Shown: positions 1-8,520, counted from the stretch's first letter. The stretch is 35,294 bases of DNA from Halorubrum kocurii JCM 14978 (GCF_000337355.1 NZ_AOJH01000086.1:1-35294); one strand, 5' to 3'. The notes: generated by a model from the letters alone, not told the origin. Program-made: numbers and translations.

Positions 1-43
1 CAATCCACGCGATACCATCGTTGAGGCGGTCGAATTCTGCCAT
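1..43 (-). CDS. N-terminal fragment of an unidentified protein
   Basis: An ATG at 43 on the minus strand opens a frame reading MAEFDRLNDGIAWI before the window ends. It begins six bases after the stop codon of the small Cys-containing gene upstream, so the two are probably one operon. Only 14 residues are visible, which is too few to assign a family. Confidence 0.5.
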   Translation of the reverse strand, partial: MAEFDRLNDGIAWI

Positions 44-49
44 AGACAC

Positions 50-361
50 TCAGAACTCGTCCGCCTCATCCTCTAACTTAACGCGACCGTACTCCCACCG
101 CTCGGCTATTTCCTCACCGACTGGCGAGTCCATCAGCGCAGCGGTCTCGACGACGAGCCCGTCGGAGTCGATGAGGTTCCGTTCGTCAAGTTCGCGTTCG
201 TATGCTGCATACCCTGCTGTCAAGTCGCGGGCAGTGAGACAGGTCGGACACTTCTCCGATGGGTGAACGACACATGATACCGACGACTGTGACGTGCCCG
301 TTTGCGATCGAGACACGGGACATCCGGACGGCACACCCAAGCGGAGACGTCGGGGTTCCAC
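50..361 (-). CDS. Small hypothetical protein with a CxxC-type motif
   Basis: A 103-residue frame from a GTG at 361, one base beyond the stop of the permease gene on the same strand. The centre carries C-x7-C-x2-C (CVVHPSEKCPTC) with a nearby His, which could bind zinc. The C-terminal two thirds are acidic and haloarchaea-like. The first 28 or so residues are rich in Arg/Ser/Pro and less convincing, so translation may begin at an internal GTG near 316. No family is recognised. Tight spacing with the permease upstream and the cut-off gene downstream suggests co-transcription. Confidence 0.5.
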   Translation of the reverse strand: MEPRRLRLGVPSGCPVSRSQTGTSQSSVSCVVHPSEKCPTCLTARDLTAGYAAYERELDERNLIDSDGLVVETAALMDSPVGEEIAERWEYGRVKLEDEADEF

Positions 362-2662
362 TTATCTGTTGAACATCCGGTCGATGATGGCTCGCTGGAT
401 GAGGCCGGACTGCCGCTTGTCAGGCGGCTGCACCATCACGGCACTGCAGTCGACACTATCGACGAGTCGATCCCCGGGACGGCCGAACACTGCACCCTGT
501 AGCCCGCGCCGCTGAGTCGTCGTGACGAGGAGGTCAGCCGACTCCGCGAACCGCGAGAGACCCTCGACCCGGTCGTCGGTCTCTAGGACCCGCGAGTCCG
601 CATCCACAGTGAGTATCCGGCGAAGGTTATCGTGATACTCCTGCACGACGGCGCGACGCTCGTCCGAGGCGTCTGCCGGGACGGTCTGCAGTAAGGTCAG
701 CGTCGCACCGGTTCCCTCGGCGATCTCGTTGGCGACAAGCAGCTTCACCGGATCGTACGTCCCGCTATTTGTCGCCACTGCGATCTCGTCCGCTCCGTCG
801 AAGCCGCGGTCCTCGACGAGCAACACGGCACACGGCGCGTTCTTCAGCACGTATTTGTTGAGTCCCCTGCGGTACGGTTCGTAGAGCTCTTCGACCCGCC
901 GTTCGAGCATGATGAAGTCCTCCTCATGGAAGGAGGCGTACTCTACGACCGCGCGACCAGGATCCTCGGTTTCGGTCTCACGGAAAGTGACGTTCGACAG
1001 CGCCCCGGCGCCCTCCTGAACGCCACCGTCAGAACGGCTGTCGTCGTCTATGCCGACGGGGCTGGTCGTCGCGTTCACCGCCCACTCGGGAGGGTCGATG
1101 CGTGGTGATGTGGTGTCGCCTGCGGTGAAGGTCCGGGGCGGGACTCGTTTGAATGTCCCGACGGTTATGTCACCCCCACGGGAATCGGAAATCTCGACTG
1201 CGAGACGGAGCATCTGTGCGCTCGTCTCCGGTGGGGTGTCGTCGGTCACCGCAACCAGCGTGTCGTACCGCCGTCGTTCGTCGAACAGGTCCGTCGTTCG
1301 CTTGAGTGCGGTTTCGCCAACGTTCTTGCGGACGCCGGTTCGGGCCGCGCCCTCGCGGTCGGTGCGCGGCCGGACGTAGAGGTAGAAGTACGCGATCGAC
1401 ACTGCGGTAATAAACGCCGCACCCGCGAATGGGACCAATCCAACCTGCGTGAGGACGAGGAGCCCACTCACTATCCCGAATGTTTGCATCCACGGGTACA
1501 GCGGCGAAGTGAACACGGGGTCGTACTCGTCGATCGCGCCCTCGCGGAACCCGATGAGTGCGAGGTTCACCAGGATGAAGACGATGATCTGGAACGCGCT
1601 TCCGAACTTCGCCACCTGGTCGATCGGGAGGAAGATAATCATCAGTGCGACAACTCCGCCCGACACTGCGACAGAGAGCACGGGCGTACTGAACCGGTCG
1701 CTGACCCGTTCGAATGAGGGGGGCGCGAGTCCGTCACGCGCCATTGCGAACGGGAACCGCGAGGCGGACAACAGGCCTGCGTTCGCGGTCGATGCGAGCG
1801 CCAACAGTGCCGCGGCGACGATCACGGCAGTCCCGATTGGACCGAGCACCTGTTCTGCGGCAAGCGCCATAATCGGACCCTCGCCGTCCGACTGGAGGTC
1901 ACCCGCTTCGATTGCGGCCGGGATATCGATGACACCGACCGCGACGTAAACAACCGCGACGTACAGAGCGGTGGTGAGCACGAGCGACCCAATCATCGCT
2001 CGGGGAATCGTCTTGCCGGGGTCTTTCACCTCCTCGGCGACGGCGGATATCTTGATGACTCCAGCATACGAGATGAACACGAGCGCGGTTGCCGCGAGCA
2101 GGCCGCCGCTCCCGAAGTTCCACGCTCCCGCAGTCTGTTCTGGAACGATACTGGGAACACCGCCCACGATGAAGTAACCGAGCGCGACGATCATCACGCC
2201 GACAATTGCGAACTGGAGGCTGCCGGCGCTTTTAGCACTCACGATATTTATAACGGTAAAGAAAATCGCCAGCGCCACCGCGAGCGGAATGATATACTCG
2301 GCGATCCCCGGTGCAATGAATACGAGATACGGAACGCCACCGACGAGTGCCAGCGCGCCCTTAAACGAGAGCATGAACCAATTGCCAACGCCGGCGATAG
2401 TGCCCAGAAGCGGGCCCATTCCCCGCTCGACGAACACGTACGAGCCACCGTCCTCCGGCATTGCCGTCGCCATTTCGGAGGCGCTGAACGCGGCAGGGAG
2501 GATCAGTATGCCGGCCAGCAGGAAGGCCAAAACGACCGCCGGCCCGTTGACGGCCATGTACGCTACGCCCGGTAAAATGAATATACCCGCTCCGACCATC
2601 GCCCCGATGGCAATCGCCATCGTCGGGAGCAACCCTAAGTCACGCTTGAGTCCTGATTTCAC
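362..2662 (-). CDS. APC-family amino-acid permease fused to UspA-like domains
   Basis: This 766-residue protein is a membrane transporter with a long cytoplasmic tail. Residues 1 to about 435 form roughly 12 hydrophobic helices and start with the APC signature region (AIGAMVGAGIFILPG), as in cationic amino-acid transporters. The remainder is soluble and looks like two universal-stress-protein domains: the first begins near RRYDTLVAVTDD, and the second contains the nucleotide-binding-like run RRGLQGAVFGRPGDRL. Such fusions are common in haloarchaea, where the tail is thought to regulate uptake. The substrate cannot be read from sequence. The start is a GTG at 2662. A perfect 15-base palindrome lies 11-25 bases upstream. 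Sampled GC is lower here (about 55% in one line counted) than further right. Confidence 0.9.
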   Translation of the reverse strand: MKSGLKRDLGLLPTMAIAIGAMVGAGIFILPGVAYMAVNGPAVVLAFLLAGILILPAAFSASEMATAMPEDGGSYVFVERGMGPLLGTIAGVGNWFMLSFKGALALVGGVPYLVFIAPGIAEYIIPLAVALAIFFTVINIVSAKSAGSLQFAIVGVMIVALGYFIVGGVPSIVPEQTAGAWNFGSGGLLAATALVFISYAGVIKISAVAEEVKDPGKTIPRAMIGSLVLTTALYVAVVYVAVGVIDIPAAIEAGDLQSDGEGPIMALAAEQVLGPIGTAVIVAAALLALASTANAGLLSASRFPFAMARDGLAPPSFERVSDRFSTPVLSVAVSGGVVALMIIFLPIDQVAKFGSAFQIIVFILVNLALIGFREGAIDEYDPVFTSPLYPWMQTFGIVSGLLVLTQVGLVPFAGAAFITAVSIAYFYLYVRPRTDREGAARTGVRKNVGETALKRTTDLFDERRRYDTLVAVTDDTPPETSAQMLRLAVEISDSRGGDITVGTFKRVPPRTFTAGDTTSPRIDPPEWAVNATTSPVGIDDDSRSDGGVQEGAGALSNVTFRETETEDPGRAVVEYASFHEEDFIMLERRVEELYEPYRRGLNKYVLKNAPCAVLLVEDRGFDGADEIAVATNSGTYDPVKLLVANEIAEGTGATLTLLQTVPADASDERRAVVQEYHDNLRRILTVDADSRVLETDDRVEGLSRFAESADLLVTTTQRRGLQGAVFGRPGDRLVDSVDCSAVMVQPPDKRQSGLIQRAIIDRMFNR

Positions 2663-2672
2663 GAGATCACGC

Positions 2673-2687
2673 TTGTCTACTAGACAA
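2673..2687. promoter_or_regulatory. Perfect palindrome, probable operator of the permease
   Basis: TTGTCTACTAGACAA has 7-base arms (TTGTCTA/TAGACAA) around a single C. It sits between a weak TATA-like CATACA (minus strand, about 2692-2697) and the GTG start at 2662, where a bound repressor would block transcription. It resembles, but is spaced differently from, the GTTGTC-N4-GACAAC sites near 19.2 and 21.2 kb. Confidence 0.5.
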
Positions 2688-2722
2688 CTACTGTATGCGT
2701 CCCGTATTAGTGAGGGTATCGT

Positions 2723-3130
2723 TTAGCTGAAGTCGTACGTCTCCTCGTAGATCGCGTTTCCGCTCGGGTTGTGAATTATCCGGACTACGGCCTCTCCGGA
2801 GGGCATCGTGGTCACGTTTGCGCTCCTCTGTTCACCGCTCTCCCAGGGACCGGTCCCGAATTCCCCGCCCCTCTCACCGTCGACTGAAACCGTGAGATCG
2901 GACCCCTCTATCGATTGCCCGCCCGTTTTTGTAACATTGATATCCGTCGTGTTGTTGCCGTCAATTGTAAACGATGCTTGCGGCGCGGTATCCCCGAGTT
3001 GATCGCCGAGTCCGAGGACGAACGTCCCGATCACGGCCGCGAGGATGACAGTGATCGCGACCATGAGGATGACGCCGATGACGGGACTCACTGCCCGTTC
3101 GTCCGCGTTGGACTGGTTGCCTGGTTTCAT
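2723..3130 (-). CDS. Archaeal type IV pilin (SPVIG-type)
   Basis: A 135-residue protein beginning MKPGNQSNADERAVSPVIG. The short charged leader, the SPVIG motif and the following hydrophobic stretch (VILMVAITVILAAVIGTFVLG) are the class III signal of archaeal type IV pilins. Prepilin peptidase PibD should cut just before the hydrophobic stretch, and the helix then packs into the pilus core. The remaining domain is a polar beta-rich ectodomain with Asn-x-Thr sites that could be glycosylated. The frame extends upstream to 3229, but that extension lacks pilin features, so the ATG at 3130 is preferred. No other pilin gene is nearby. TATA-like sequence (GATATTTATG on the minus strand) lies around 3230-3240. 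Confidence 0.9.
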   Translation of the reverse strand: MKPGNQSNADERAVSPVIGVILMVAITVILAAVIGTFVLGLGDQLGDTAPQASFTIDGNNTTDINVTKTGGQSIEGSDLTVSVDGERGGEFGTGPWESGEQRSANVTTMPSGEAVVRIIHNPSGNAIYEETYDFS

Positions 3131-3322
3131 AGTTGGAACCCAGCGGTTCACCGAGGAACGGGTACTCCGTTCCGATCGGTTGCTGGCTGGGTGCCGCGAA
3201 GGAACGGTCGTATATGTACTTATTGGCATAAATATCAGCGATGAAATTTGCGCGAGCTGAGTCGTATCCGATGACGTGTACCGTCGGCTTATGTACTCCG
3301 CGGCGCGGGCCCGCTCTCGGAC

Positions 3323-3582
3323 CTACAGCGATCGCAGGTATCCGGACTCGAGGAGAAGGTCCTCGATCACCGGCGGGCGCTCGATTACGCCGCCGCGCGC
3401 CCCACCACTGGGCGGGTGCGCGTCGGTCGGGCGCGCGACCGGCCCGCCGAACGCGGCCGCGATACCGGTTCGGTCCGTGCAGCCTCGCTCTGTCGGGTTC
3501 CTCCAGCGGCCGTAACGGCGGCTTCGGTGATCGACGCTCCGCACAGCAGGACGGTCAACGCGCCTCGATCGAGTACCCCCAT
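3323..3582 (-). pseudogene. Possible frameshifted small ORF in a 490-base gap
   Basis: Between the pilin start (3130) and the methyltransferase stop (3618) no intact gene is evident. On the minus strand an ATG at 3582 opens MGVLDRGALTVLLCGASITEA, which runs into Arg-rich out-of-frame sequence. An overlapping frame ends at 3323 with a protein-like tail (VIERPPVIEDLLLESGYL) using high-GC third positions. Joining the two halves by one indel near 3430-3480 would give a protein of about 85 residues. It could be a decayed gene, a sequencing error or chance; I do not recognise the family. Confidence 0.3.
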
Positions 3583-3617
3583 CGCGGCACAGCGCTCCGG
3601 CCTACTGCGAGCGGCAG

Positions 3618-4256
3618 TTAGTCGATCGCGCGAAACGTCCGCGTGGTGTCCCTGTCGCCGTGGACGACGTCGACCTCGACGAGACCCAGCGAGGTGAAAA
3701 TTCGGCTCCAGTCTCGGTAGTACAGCGGCGTGTCGTTATCGACGTAGTTCACGTCGGGGTCGGACGACGGCGACTCGTGGGCCGGTTCCTCGATCTCCGC
3801 CGTGACGAGGATCTCGCCGGTGATTCGAGCCACCTCCTCGAAGACCCACTCGACGTCTGGATGGAGGTGCTGGAGCGTTTCGACCGAATACACCGCGTCG
3901 AACTGGCCGTCGTCGAACCCCTCGATGAGCTCCTCTATCGCGCCGCAGTGAAACGTTCCGGCGGCGGCGAGCGCGGGATACGTCTCGCGCATCGTGTCGA
4001 ACGCCTCGGCGTTGATGTCGACGCCCGAGAGGTTCTCGAAGCCGTGGTCGGCGAGATGTTCGAGGTGACGGCCGGACCCACACCCGAGCTCGAGAACGGT
4101 CGCGTCGCGAGGGAGGTGTCCGCTGAGGATATCGCGAATAACCGCACTCGTGTCATTGGGGCCGTGATGCGCGTAGTACGCCGGTGAGTATTCCCCCGCC
4201 CGGTCTGTCCACGTGTTTCGGACGGTGTCAGGATCCACGTGTGTCGGCGTCGGCAC
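3618..4256 (-). CDS. Class I SAM-dependent methyltransferase
   Basis: A 212-residue protein with the Rossmann methyltransferase core. Motif I is VLELGCGSGRHLEHL (about residues 54-68), an acidic residue for the SAM ribose lies in the SGVDIN stretch, and motif IV is near FDAVYSVETLQHLHPD. This pattern matches the Methyltransf_11/25 groups, which act on small molecules or lipids; the substrate is unknown. It starts with an ATG at 4256 and stands alone, divergent from the FAD oxidoreductase at 4398. The 141 bases between them hold promoters for both. Confidence 0.85.
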   Translation of the reverse strand: MPTPTHVDPDTVRNTWTDRAGEYSPAYYAHHGPNDTSAVIRDILSGHLPRDATVLELGCGSGRHLEHLADHGFENLSGVDINAEAFDTMRETYPALAAAGTFHCGAIEELIEGFDDGQFDAVYSVETLQHLHPDVEWVFEEVARITGEILVTAEIEEPAHESPSSDPDVNYVDNDTPLYYRDWSRIFTSLGLVEVDVVHGDRDTTRTFRAID

Positions 4257-4368
4257 CGACGTAAAACCCCGTCGAACGGTGTCTGATCCTCACATCGGAG
4301 TCGCTGTCGGGAGAAGCGCGATCGAGCGGGTGAGCGGGACGCGCCGAGCCGGCAGATCGGCATCGCAC

Positions 4369-4376
4369 GTTTATGT
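4369..4376 (+). promoter_or_regulatory. TATA box of the FAD oxidoreductase gene
   Basis: GTTTATGT is centred about 26 bases before the ATG at 4398. This is the spacing expected for a leaderless archaeal transcript and supports that start. Confidence 0.5.
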
Positions 4377-4397
4377 GCTGCGGAGCGATCGAGGGGC

Positions 4398-5567
4398 ATG
4401 GACGTACTCGTGGTCGGTGGGGGAGCGGTCGGGCTGTCAACCGCGTACTCGTTGGCCGACCGGGGGGCGAACGTGACCCTCGCTGAGAAGGGTTCGCTCG
4501 GGAACGGCAGTACCGCTCGGTCGGCCGGCGGAATCCGGGCGCAGTTCTCCTCGCGCGTGAACGTCGAGCTCTCGCTCGCCAGCAAGGAGGTGTGGGACAC
4601 CTTCGAAGACCGGTTCGGCGTGGACATCGGGCTACGAAAGACCGGCTACCTGTTCCTCGCGCGGACCGACGAGACCGCCGAGCGGTTCCGCGAGGAGGTC
4701 GAGATGCAACGCGGGCTGGGCGCGCAAAGCGAACTGCTCGCGCCCGCCGAGGCGGCCGAGCGCTGTCCGGGACTCGACCCGGAGCCGTTCGTCGCGGCGA
4801 CGTACAACCCCGACGACGGGATCGCCGACCCGAACCTCGCCGTCCAGGGGTACGCCGCGGGCGCCCGCGATCTGGGCGTCGACGTCCGAGCGAAGACGGC
4901 CGTCACAGACCTCCACCGGGAGGGGGATCGCGTCGTCGGCGCGGACCTCCGAGGGGGCGACACGGGACGCACCGAGCGTTACGAGGTCGACTGCGTCGTC
5001 AACGCGGCGGGCGCGTGGGCTGCCGCGATCGGCGCGATGGCGGGCGTCGACCTCCCGATCGCGCCCCGCCGCCGCCAGATCGCCGTGGTCGACCCGACGC
5101 CGCCGGTCCCCGAGTCGGTCCCACTGACGATCGACCTCGAGACGGGGTCGTACTTCCGGCCCGAGCGAGACGGGGCTGCGCTCATCGGCGGTCACTTCGG
5201 CGAGGACGGGGACCCCGACCGGGACCCCGACGCCTACGACGAGGGGATGGACCTCGAGTGGGCGGCGCGCGCGGTCGAGAACGCCGCGGACTACGCCGAG
5301 TACTTCGGGCCCGACACCCGGATCAAACGCGGCTGGGCCGGCCTGTACGCGGTCACGCCCGACCGACACCCGATCGTCGAGGAGACGGTCCCCGGCCTCG
5401 CCACCGTCGCCGGGTTCTCCGGGCACGGGTTCCAGCACGCGCCCGCCTCCGGACGGATCGCCGCCGACCTCGTCCTCGACGGGGACACGGGGCTCCTCGA
5501 CGTCTCACCGCTTACGGGCGACCGGTTCGAGCGCGGCGAAACGCTTTCGGAGCGGAGCGTCGCCTGA
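4398..5567 (+). CDS. FAD-dependent oxidoreductase, DAO family
   Basis: A 389-residue protein of the D-amino-acid/sarcosine/glycine oxidase superfamily. It opens with the dinucleotide-binding fold (VVGGGAVGLSTAYSLADRG, ending in an acidic residue in LAEKG), followed by the RSAGGIRAQF segment typical of sarcosine-oxidase beta-like enzymes. Near the C-terminus, GWAGLYAVTPDRHPIV and GFSGHGFQHAPASG match the second FAD-binding region of this group. Family members oxidise the C-N bond of secondary or amino-acid amines; the exact substrate is not clear. Length is normal. It stands alone, with a leaderless-type promoter and a strong GC hairpin directly after its stop. Confidence 0.88.
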   Translation: MDVLVVGGGAVGLSTAYSLADRGANVTLAEKGSLGNGSTARSAGGIRAQFSSRVNVELSLASKEVWDTFEDRFGVDIGLRKTGYLFLARTDETAERFREEVEMQRGLGAQSELLAPAEAAERCPGLDPEPFVAATYNPDDGIADPNLAVQGYAAGARDLGVDVRAKTAVTDLHREGDRVVGADLRGGDTGRTERYEVDCVVNAAGAWAAAIGAMAGVDLPIAPRRRQIAVVDPTPPVPESVPLTIDLETGSYFRPERDGAALIGGHFGEDGDPDRDPDAYDEGMDLEWAARAVENAADYAEYFGPDTRIKRGWAGLYAVTPDRHPIVEETVPGLATVAGFSGHGFQHAPASGRIAADLVLDGDTGLLDVSPLTGDRFERGETLSERSVA

Positions 5568-5568
5568 C

Positions 5569-5586
5569 CGCGGCCGGACGGCCGCG
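5569..5586. terminator. GC-rich hairpin after the FAD oxidoreductase
   Basis: CGCGGCCGGACGGCCGCG forms 8-base arms around a two-base loop, beginning two bases after the stop codon. No T-run follows, so termination is inferred from position only. It lies between convergent genes. Confidence 0.4.
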
Positions 5587-5632
5587 CGGCGACGGGCGTT
5601 CCACCCGGTCGAAGCGGTCCGCTCCTGGGTTC

Positions 5633-6427
5633 TCACCGGTCGAACGCTGTCGGATCGAACGGCGTCGCTCGCTCCCAACAGTCCGAGAACCGCTCCGTGG
5701 CCCACTCGTGAACGACCGGGTCGTCAGTGTCGATCGACGCGCGGAGGATCCCGCCCTCGTCCCGGACCAGTAGGTACACGGTCCCGTCGGCGACGGTGAC
5801 CGACAGCGGGACCTCCTCGCGGGAGACCCTGATCGCCGCGTCGTCGTGGTCGGCGAGCGCTCGCAGCTGCGTCCAGAGCTGGCCGTCCGTCGTCAGGGCC
5901 TCGATAGCGCTCGTCGAGAGCACCGCTTCGAACGTTTGCTTGCCCGCGGTGACGCGCTCGCGGGCCGTCGCGAGGCTCTGCTCGTTGAGCGTATGCGAGA
6001 ACGCGCGCAGCGTCGTCGCGCGCTCCATGCCGTCGAGGACGCGTTGAAGCGGGGCACTCGGGCGGGGCCGGCTCGGAACGGTCACCGTCGCGTCGGCGAG
6101 CCGACGGAGGTCGAAGCCGAGCTCCGCCGTCGGGAGGTACGCGACCACGTCGCGAAGCTTCGCCTCCGTTTCCAACACGGCGACGAGGTCATCGATACCG
6201 TCCGCTACCAACGCCCCGGTCGCGGTCGCGACGTGTTTGCCGCCCTCACGCCTGACCCACGACCGCTCGGCGAAGTCCTCGAGGATCCGTCCGAGCGTCG
6301 CCTGCGACGCCCCGGTGGCCGCCGCGAGTTCACCCCGGGTGTGCGGTCGCGTCGCCAACAGCTGCAGTATCTCGACGCGGTTCGTCGAGCGCGCGAGAAA
6401 CTCGATCTCTTCGAGCGGCGCCTCCAT
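5633..6427 (-). CDS. Winged-helix transcriptional regulator (MarR/ArsR-like N-terminus)
   Basis: A 264-residue regulator. Residues 1-70 form a winged helix (LEEIEFLARSTNRVEILQLL, then TRGELAAATGASQATLGRIL as the helix-turn-helix). The remainder is an alpha/beta sensor-like domain resembling the C-terminal part of large haloarchaeal and methanogen HTH regulators, including VAYLPTAELGFDLRRLADA and a beta-rich tail. The frame extends to 6445, but the ATG at 6427 is preferred because a minus-strand TATA box (GGTTTATC, 6449-6456) lies at leaderless distance. The gene diverges from the DMT transporter, which it may control. No ligand can be named. Confidence 0.8.
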   Translation of the reverse strand: MEAPLEEIEFLARSTNRVEILQLLATRPHTRGELAAATGASQATLGRILEDFAERSWVRREGGKHVATATGALVADGIDDLVAVLETEAKLRDVVAYLPTAELGFDLRRLADATVTVPSRPRPSAPLQRVLDGMERATTLRAFSHTLNEQSLATARERVTAGKQTFEAVLSTSAIEALTTDGQLWTQLRALADHDDAAIRVSREEVPLSVTVADGTVYLLVRDEGGILRASIDTDDPVVHEWATERFSDCWERATPFDPTAFDR

Positions 6428-6429
6428 AC

Positions 6430-6456
6430 GTGGTTCTGAACCCACTGAGATAAACC
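6430..6456. promoter_or_regulatory. Promoter and possible operator of the winged-helix regulator
   Basis: On the minus strand, TATA-like GGTTTATC (6449-6456) precedes the ATG at 6427. The inverted repeat GGTTCTGAACC (6432-6442, 5-base arms) lies between them, where a repressor could act. Autoregulation is inferred from position. Confidence 0.4.
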
Positions 6457-6540
6457 GGCTTCGCTCCCTGCGTGCGTTTCACGGGGTGAAATCGTATCGT
6501 ACTGGTCGAATGTTTCTCGACGTCGAATATTTTCTGAATT

Positions 6541-6550
6541 TCGTTATATA
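6541..6550 (+). promoter_or_regulatory. TATA box of the DMT transporter
   Basis: TCGTTATATA is a strong archaeal TATA element. The predicted transcription start is near 6572, where ATG (6571) is immediately followed by TGA. Translation therefore probably starts further downstream. Confidence 0.5.
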
Positions 6551-6636
6551 GCTCCGACTCTTCTATCGTAATGTGATTGATTCGTGCCGTTCGACTGACT
6601 GTTCGCGTGATATCGGTACCGGGGTGTTCCGATAGC

Positions 6637-7584
6637 GTGTTCGCCCGACGGACTGCCGTCCTGTTTTCCGTTTCGGCCTTGCTCTTCGGCGGGACATTCG
6701 TCGCGGCGAAGACGGGCCTCGCGCACATTCCCCCGTTGTTCTTCGTGGCCGTCCGCTTCGATATCGGTGCGGTCGTTCTCGCGGCGTTCGCGGTGACACA
6801 CCTCTCTCGCGCGGAGCTCCGCCCGCGGACGATGGGCGACGTCGCCGGGATCCTCGCGACCGGCGTGTTGGTGATCGGACTGACGAACGCGCTGCTGTTC
6901 GTCGGCCAGCAGTACGTGACGAGCGGGGTCGCGGCCGTCATCTTCAGTCTGAACCCGATACTGACACCGGTGTTCGCCGGGCTCCTGCTCGCGGACAGCC
7001 GCCTCTCCGGCCGCGCCGTCGTCGGGATGGGGCTCGGGCTCCTGGGCGTCGTCCTGGTGGCCGACCCGTCGCCGTCGGCGCTTCTCGGCGGTGGGCTCGG
7101 GGTTCCGCTGCTGTTCGCGGCCGCCGTGACGAGCGCGTTCGGTGCGGTGGCGATTCGTCGCGCCGACGCCACGCTGTCGAGCACGGCCCGTACCGTCTGG
7201 GGCGTTCCGCTAGCCGCGGTCCTCTCGCACGCCCTGAGCGTCGGCGCCGGCGAGTCCGTCGCCTCGCTGTCGGTGCCGCCCGTCGCTCTCGGCGCGTTGC
7301 TGTACGTGGGCGTCTTCTCGGGCGCGGTCGCGTACCTCGCCTACTTCGCGTTGATCGACGAGACCGACGCGACGCGGGCGAACCTGCTGTTCTACTTCGT
7401 GCCGATCGTCTCCGCCGTCGGCGGGTGGGCGCTCCTCGGCGAGACCCTCTCGATGCTGTCCGTGGGCGGTTTCGGCGTCATCGTCGTCGGCTTCGTGCTC
7501 GCGAGCGGGCTCTCGGTGGACCCGTCGCGGGTCCGTCAGTGGGTCGTCCCGGCGCGGTTCCTCGAGGACAACCCGACGCGGTGA
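6637..7584 (+). CDS. EamA/DMT-superfamily transporter
   Basis: About 315 residues forming ten predicted helices as two EamA repeats. The first begins LFGGTFVAAKTGL and the second follows PLLFAAAVTSAFGAVAIRRAD; ANLLFYFVPIVSAVGGWALLGE is the typical conserved late segment. Members export or import small metabolites; the substrate is unknown. The start is uncertain: the frame is open from a TTG at 6577, with GTGs at 6607 and 6637. GTG 6637 is chosen because GGGGTG lies 10 bases before it and the first helix begins soon after. In the same frame, an ATG at 6571 is followed directly by TGA, which may be a lost original start. Confidence 0.85.
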   Translation: MFARRTAVLFSVSALLFGGTFVAAKTGLAHIPPLFFVAVRFDIGAVVLAAFAVTHLSRAELRPRTMGDVAGILATGVLVIGLTNALLFVGQQYVTSGVAAVIFSLNPILTPVFAGLLLADSRLSGRAVVGMGLGLLGVVLVADPSPSALLGGGLGVPLLFAAAVTSAFGAVAIRRADATLSSTARTVWGVPLAAVLSHALSVGAGESVASLSVPPVALGALLYVGVFSGAVAYLAYFALIDETDATRANLLFYFVPIVSAVGGWALLGETLSMLSVGGFGVIVVGFVLASGLSVDPSRVRQWVVPARFLEDNPTR

Positions 7585-7812
7585 GACCCTTCACGACCCG
7601 CGGGGCGAGGCGGGCGCCTGCGGTCGGCGATGTCGATCAGTTCGAGTCCGCCGTCTGGGCCGCGCCGACAGCAGTCGCTCGCCGGCGACCCACGTCCCCC
7701 GACGCAAGTGTGGTTGCCGTGGACAGGCACCTTCGGACGGGCCGCTACACGCCGACGGAGATCCCCGAGGGCGTCGAGCCGCCGCCGATCGGCCGGACGA
7801 ATTGCGGAGGGG

Positions 7813-8520
7813 TCACTCGGCGTCCGCCGCGGCGGTTCGAGCCAGTTCGAGCGCGACGCCGAGGGCGAGTGCGCCGACGAACAGCAGGACGGTACTCGCG
7901 ACCACGGCCGCCCCGCTACTCCGCGGAACCTGCTCGGTGACCGAGACGAAGACGCGCACGTCGAGCGCGACGACGACGACGGCGCCGATCCCGTTGAACA
8001 CCATGTCCAGGACCGTGTCGCGGAGCCCGTAGTACTCCAACACCGGCGGTCTGTCGATGTACTCGCTGAGCTCGCGGGCGGCCAGCTCCACGAACTCCCA
8101 GAAGACGCCGGCGCCGAGCGTGAACAGGACGGTGAACAGCGCCGCGTAGGCGTCCGTGACCTGCGAACCGAGTGCAGCGGGGGACAGGACGCTCGCGTAG
8201 ACGAGCGCCGCGAGGAGGGCCGCGGAGACGGTGTGCGTGACGTGGTCCCACCACGAAACGGTGTCGTACCACCCCAGCATCCCCAGCATGTGCAGGAATC
8301 CCGCGGCGGCGATCCACGCTGAGAGTGCGGGGTCGAACGCGACGTCGGCCCCGCTTCTGACGGCGATCGCGAATTCGGTGAGCGTCGGCACGGCGGCCAC
8401 CGCGAGGGACGCGACCGCGTTCACGACCGCTTGGAGGTTCCGGGACAGCACGCCGATAACGAGCGTTCCGAAGGTCCCGGCGAAGAAGACGAGGAACGCG
8501 GCTTGCAGTGCGTTTGTCAT
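7813..8520 (-). CDS. YjdF/DUF2238-like membrane protein
   Basis: A 235-residue integral membrane protein with about seven hydrophobic segments. Three motifs match the DUF2238 (YjdF) family: WWDHVTHTVSAALL, GVFWEFVEL and RDTVLDMVFNGIGAVVVV. These conserved Asp/His/Glu residues inside helices suggest metal binding or catalysis, but no function is established for the family. The ATG at 8520 is chosen because the longer frame to 8709 runs through Arg/Ser-rich non-haloarchaeal sequence overlapping the DHH gene. It lies 61 bases downstream of the DHH gene on the same strand. The 228 bases downstream (7585-7812) contain nothing I recognise. Confidence 0.8.
   Translation of the reverse strand: MTNALQAAFLVFFAGTFGTLVIGVLSRNLQAVVNAVASLAVAAVPTLTEFAIAVRSGADVAFDPALSAWIAAAGFLHMLGMLGWYDTVSWWDHVTHTVSAALLAALVYASVLSPAALGSQVTDAYAALFTVLFTLGAGVFWEFVELAARELSEYIDRPPVLEYYGLRDTVLDMVFNGIGAVVVVALDVRVFVSVTEQVPRSSGAAVVASTVLLFVGALALGVALELARTAAADAE

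Noticed and set aside
7585-7812. Possible remnant coding sequence between the DMT transporter and the YjdF-like gene
   Set aside because: Short frames exist on both strands but none has a family motif or joins sensibly across a frameshift.
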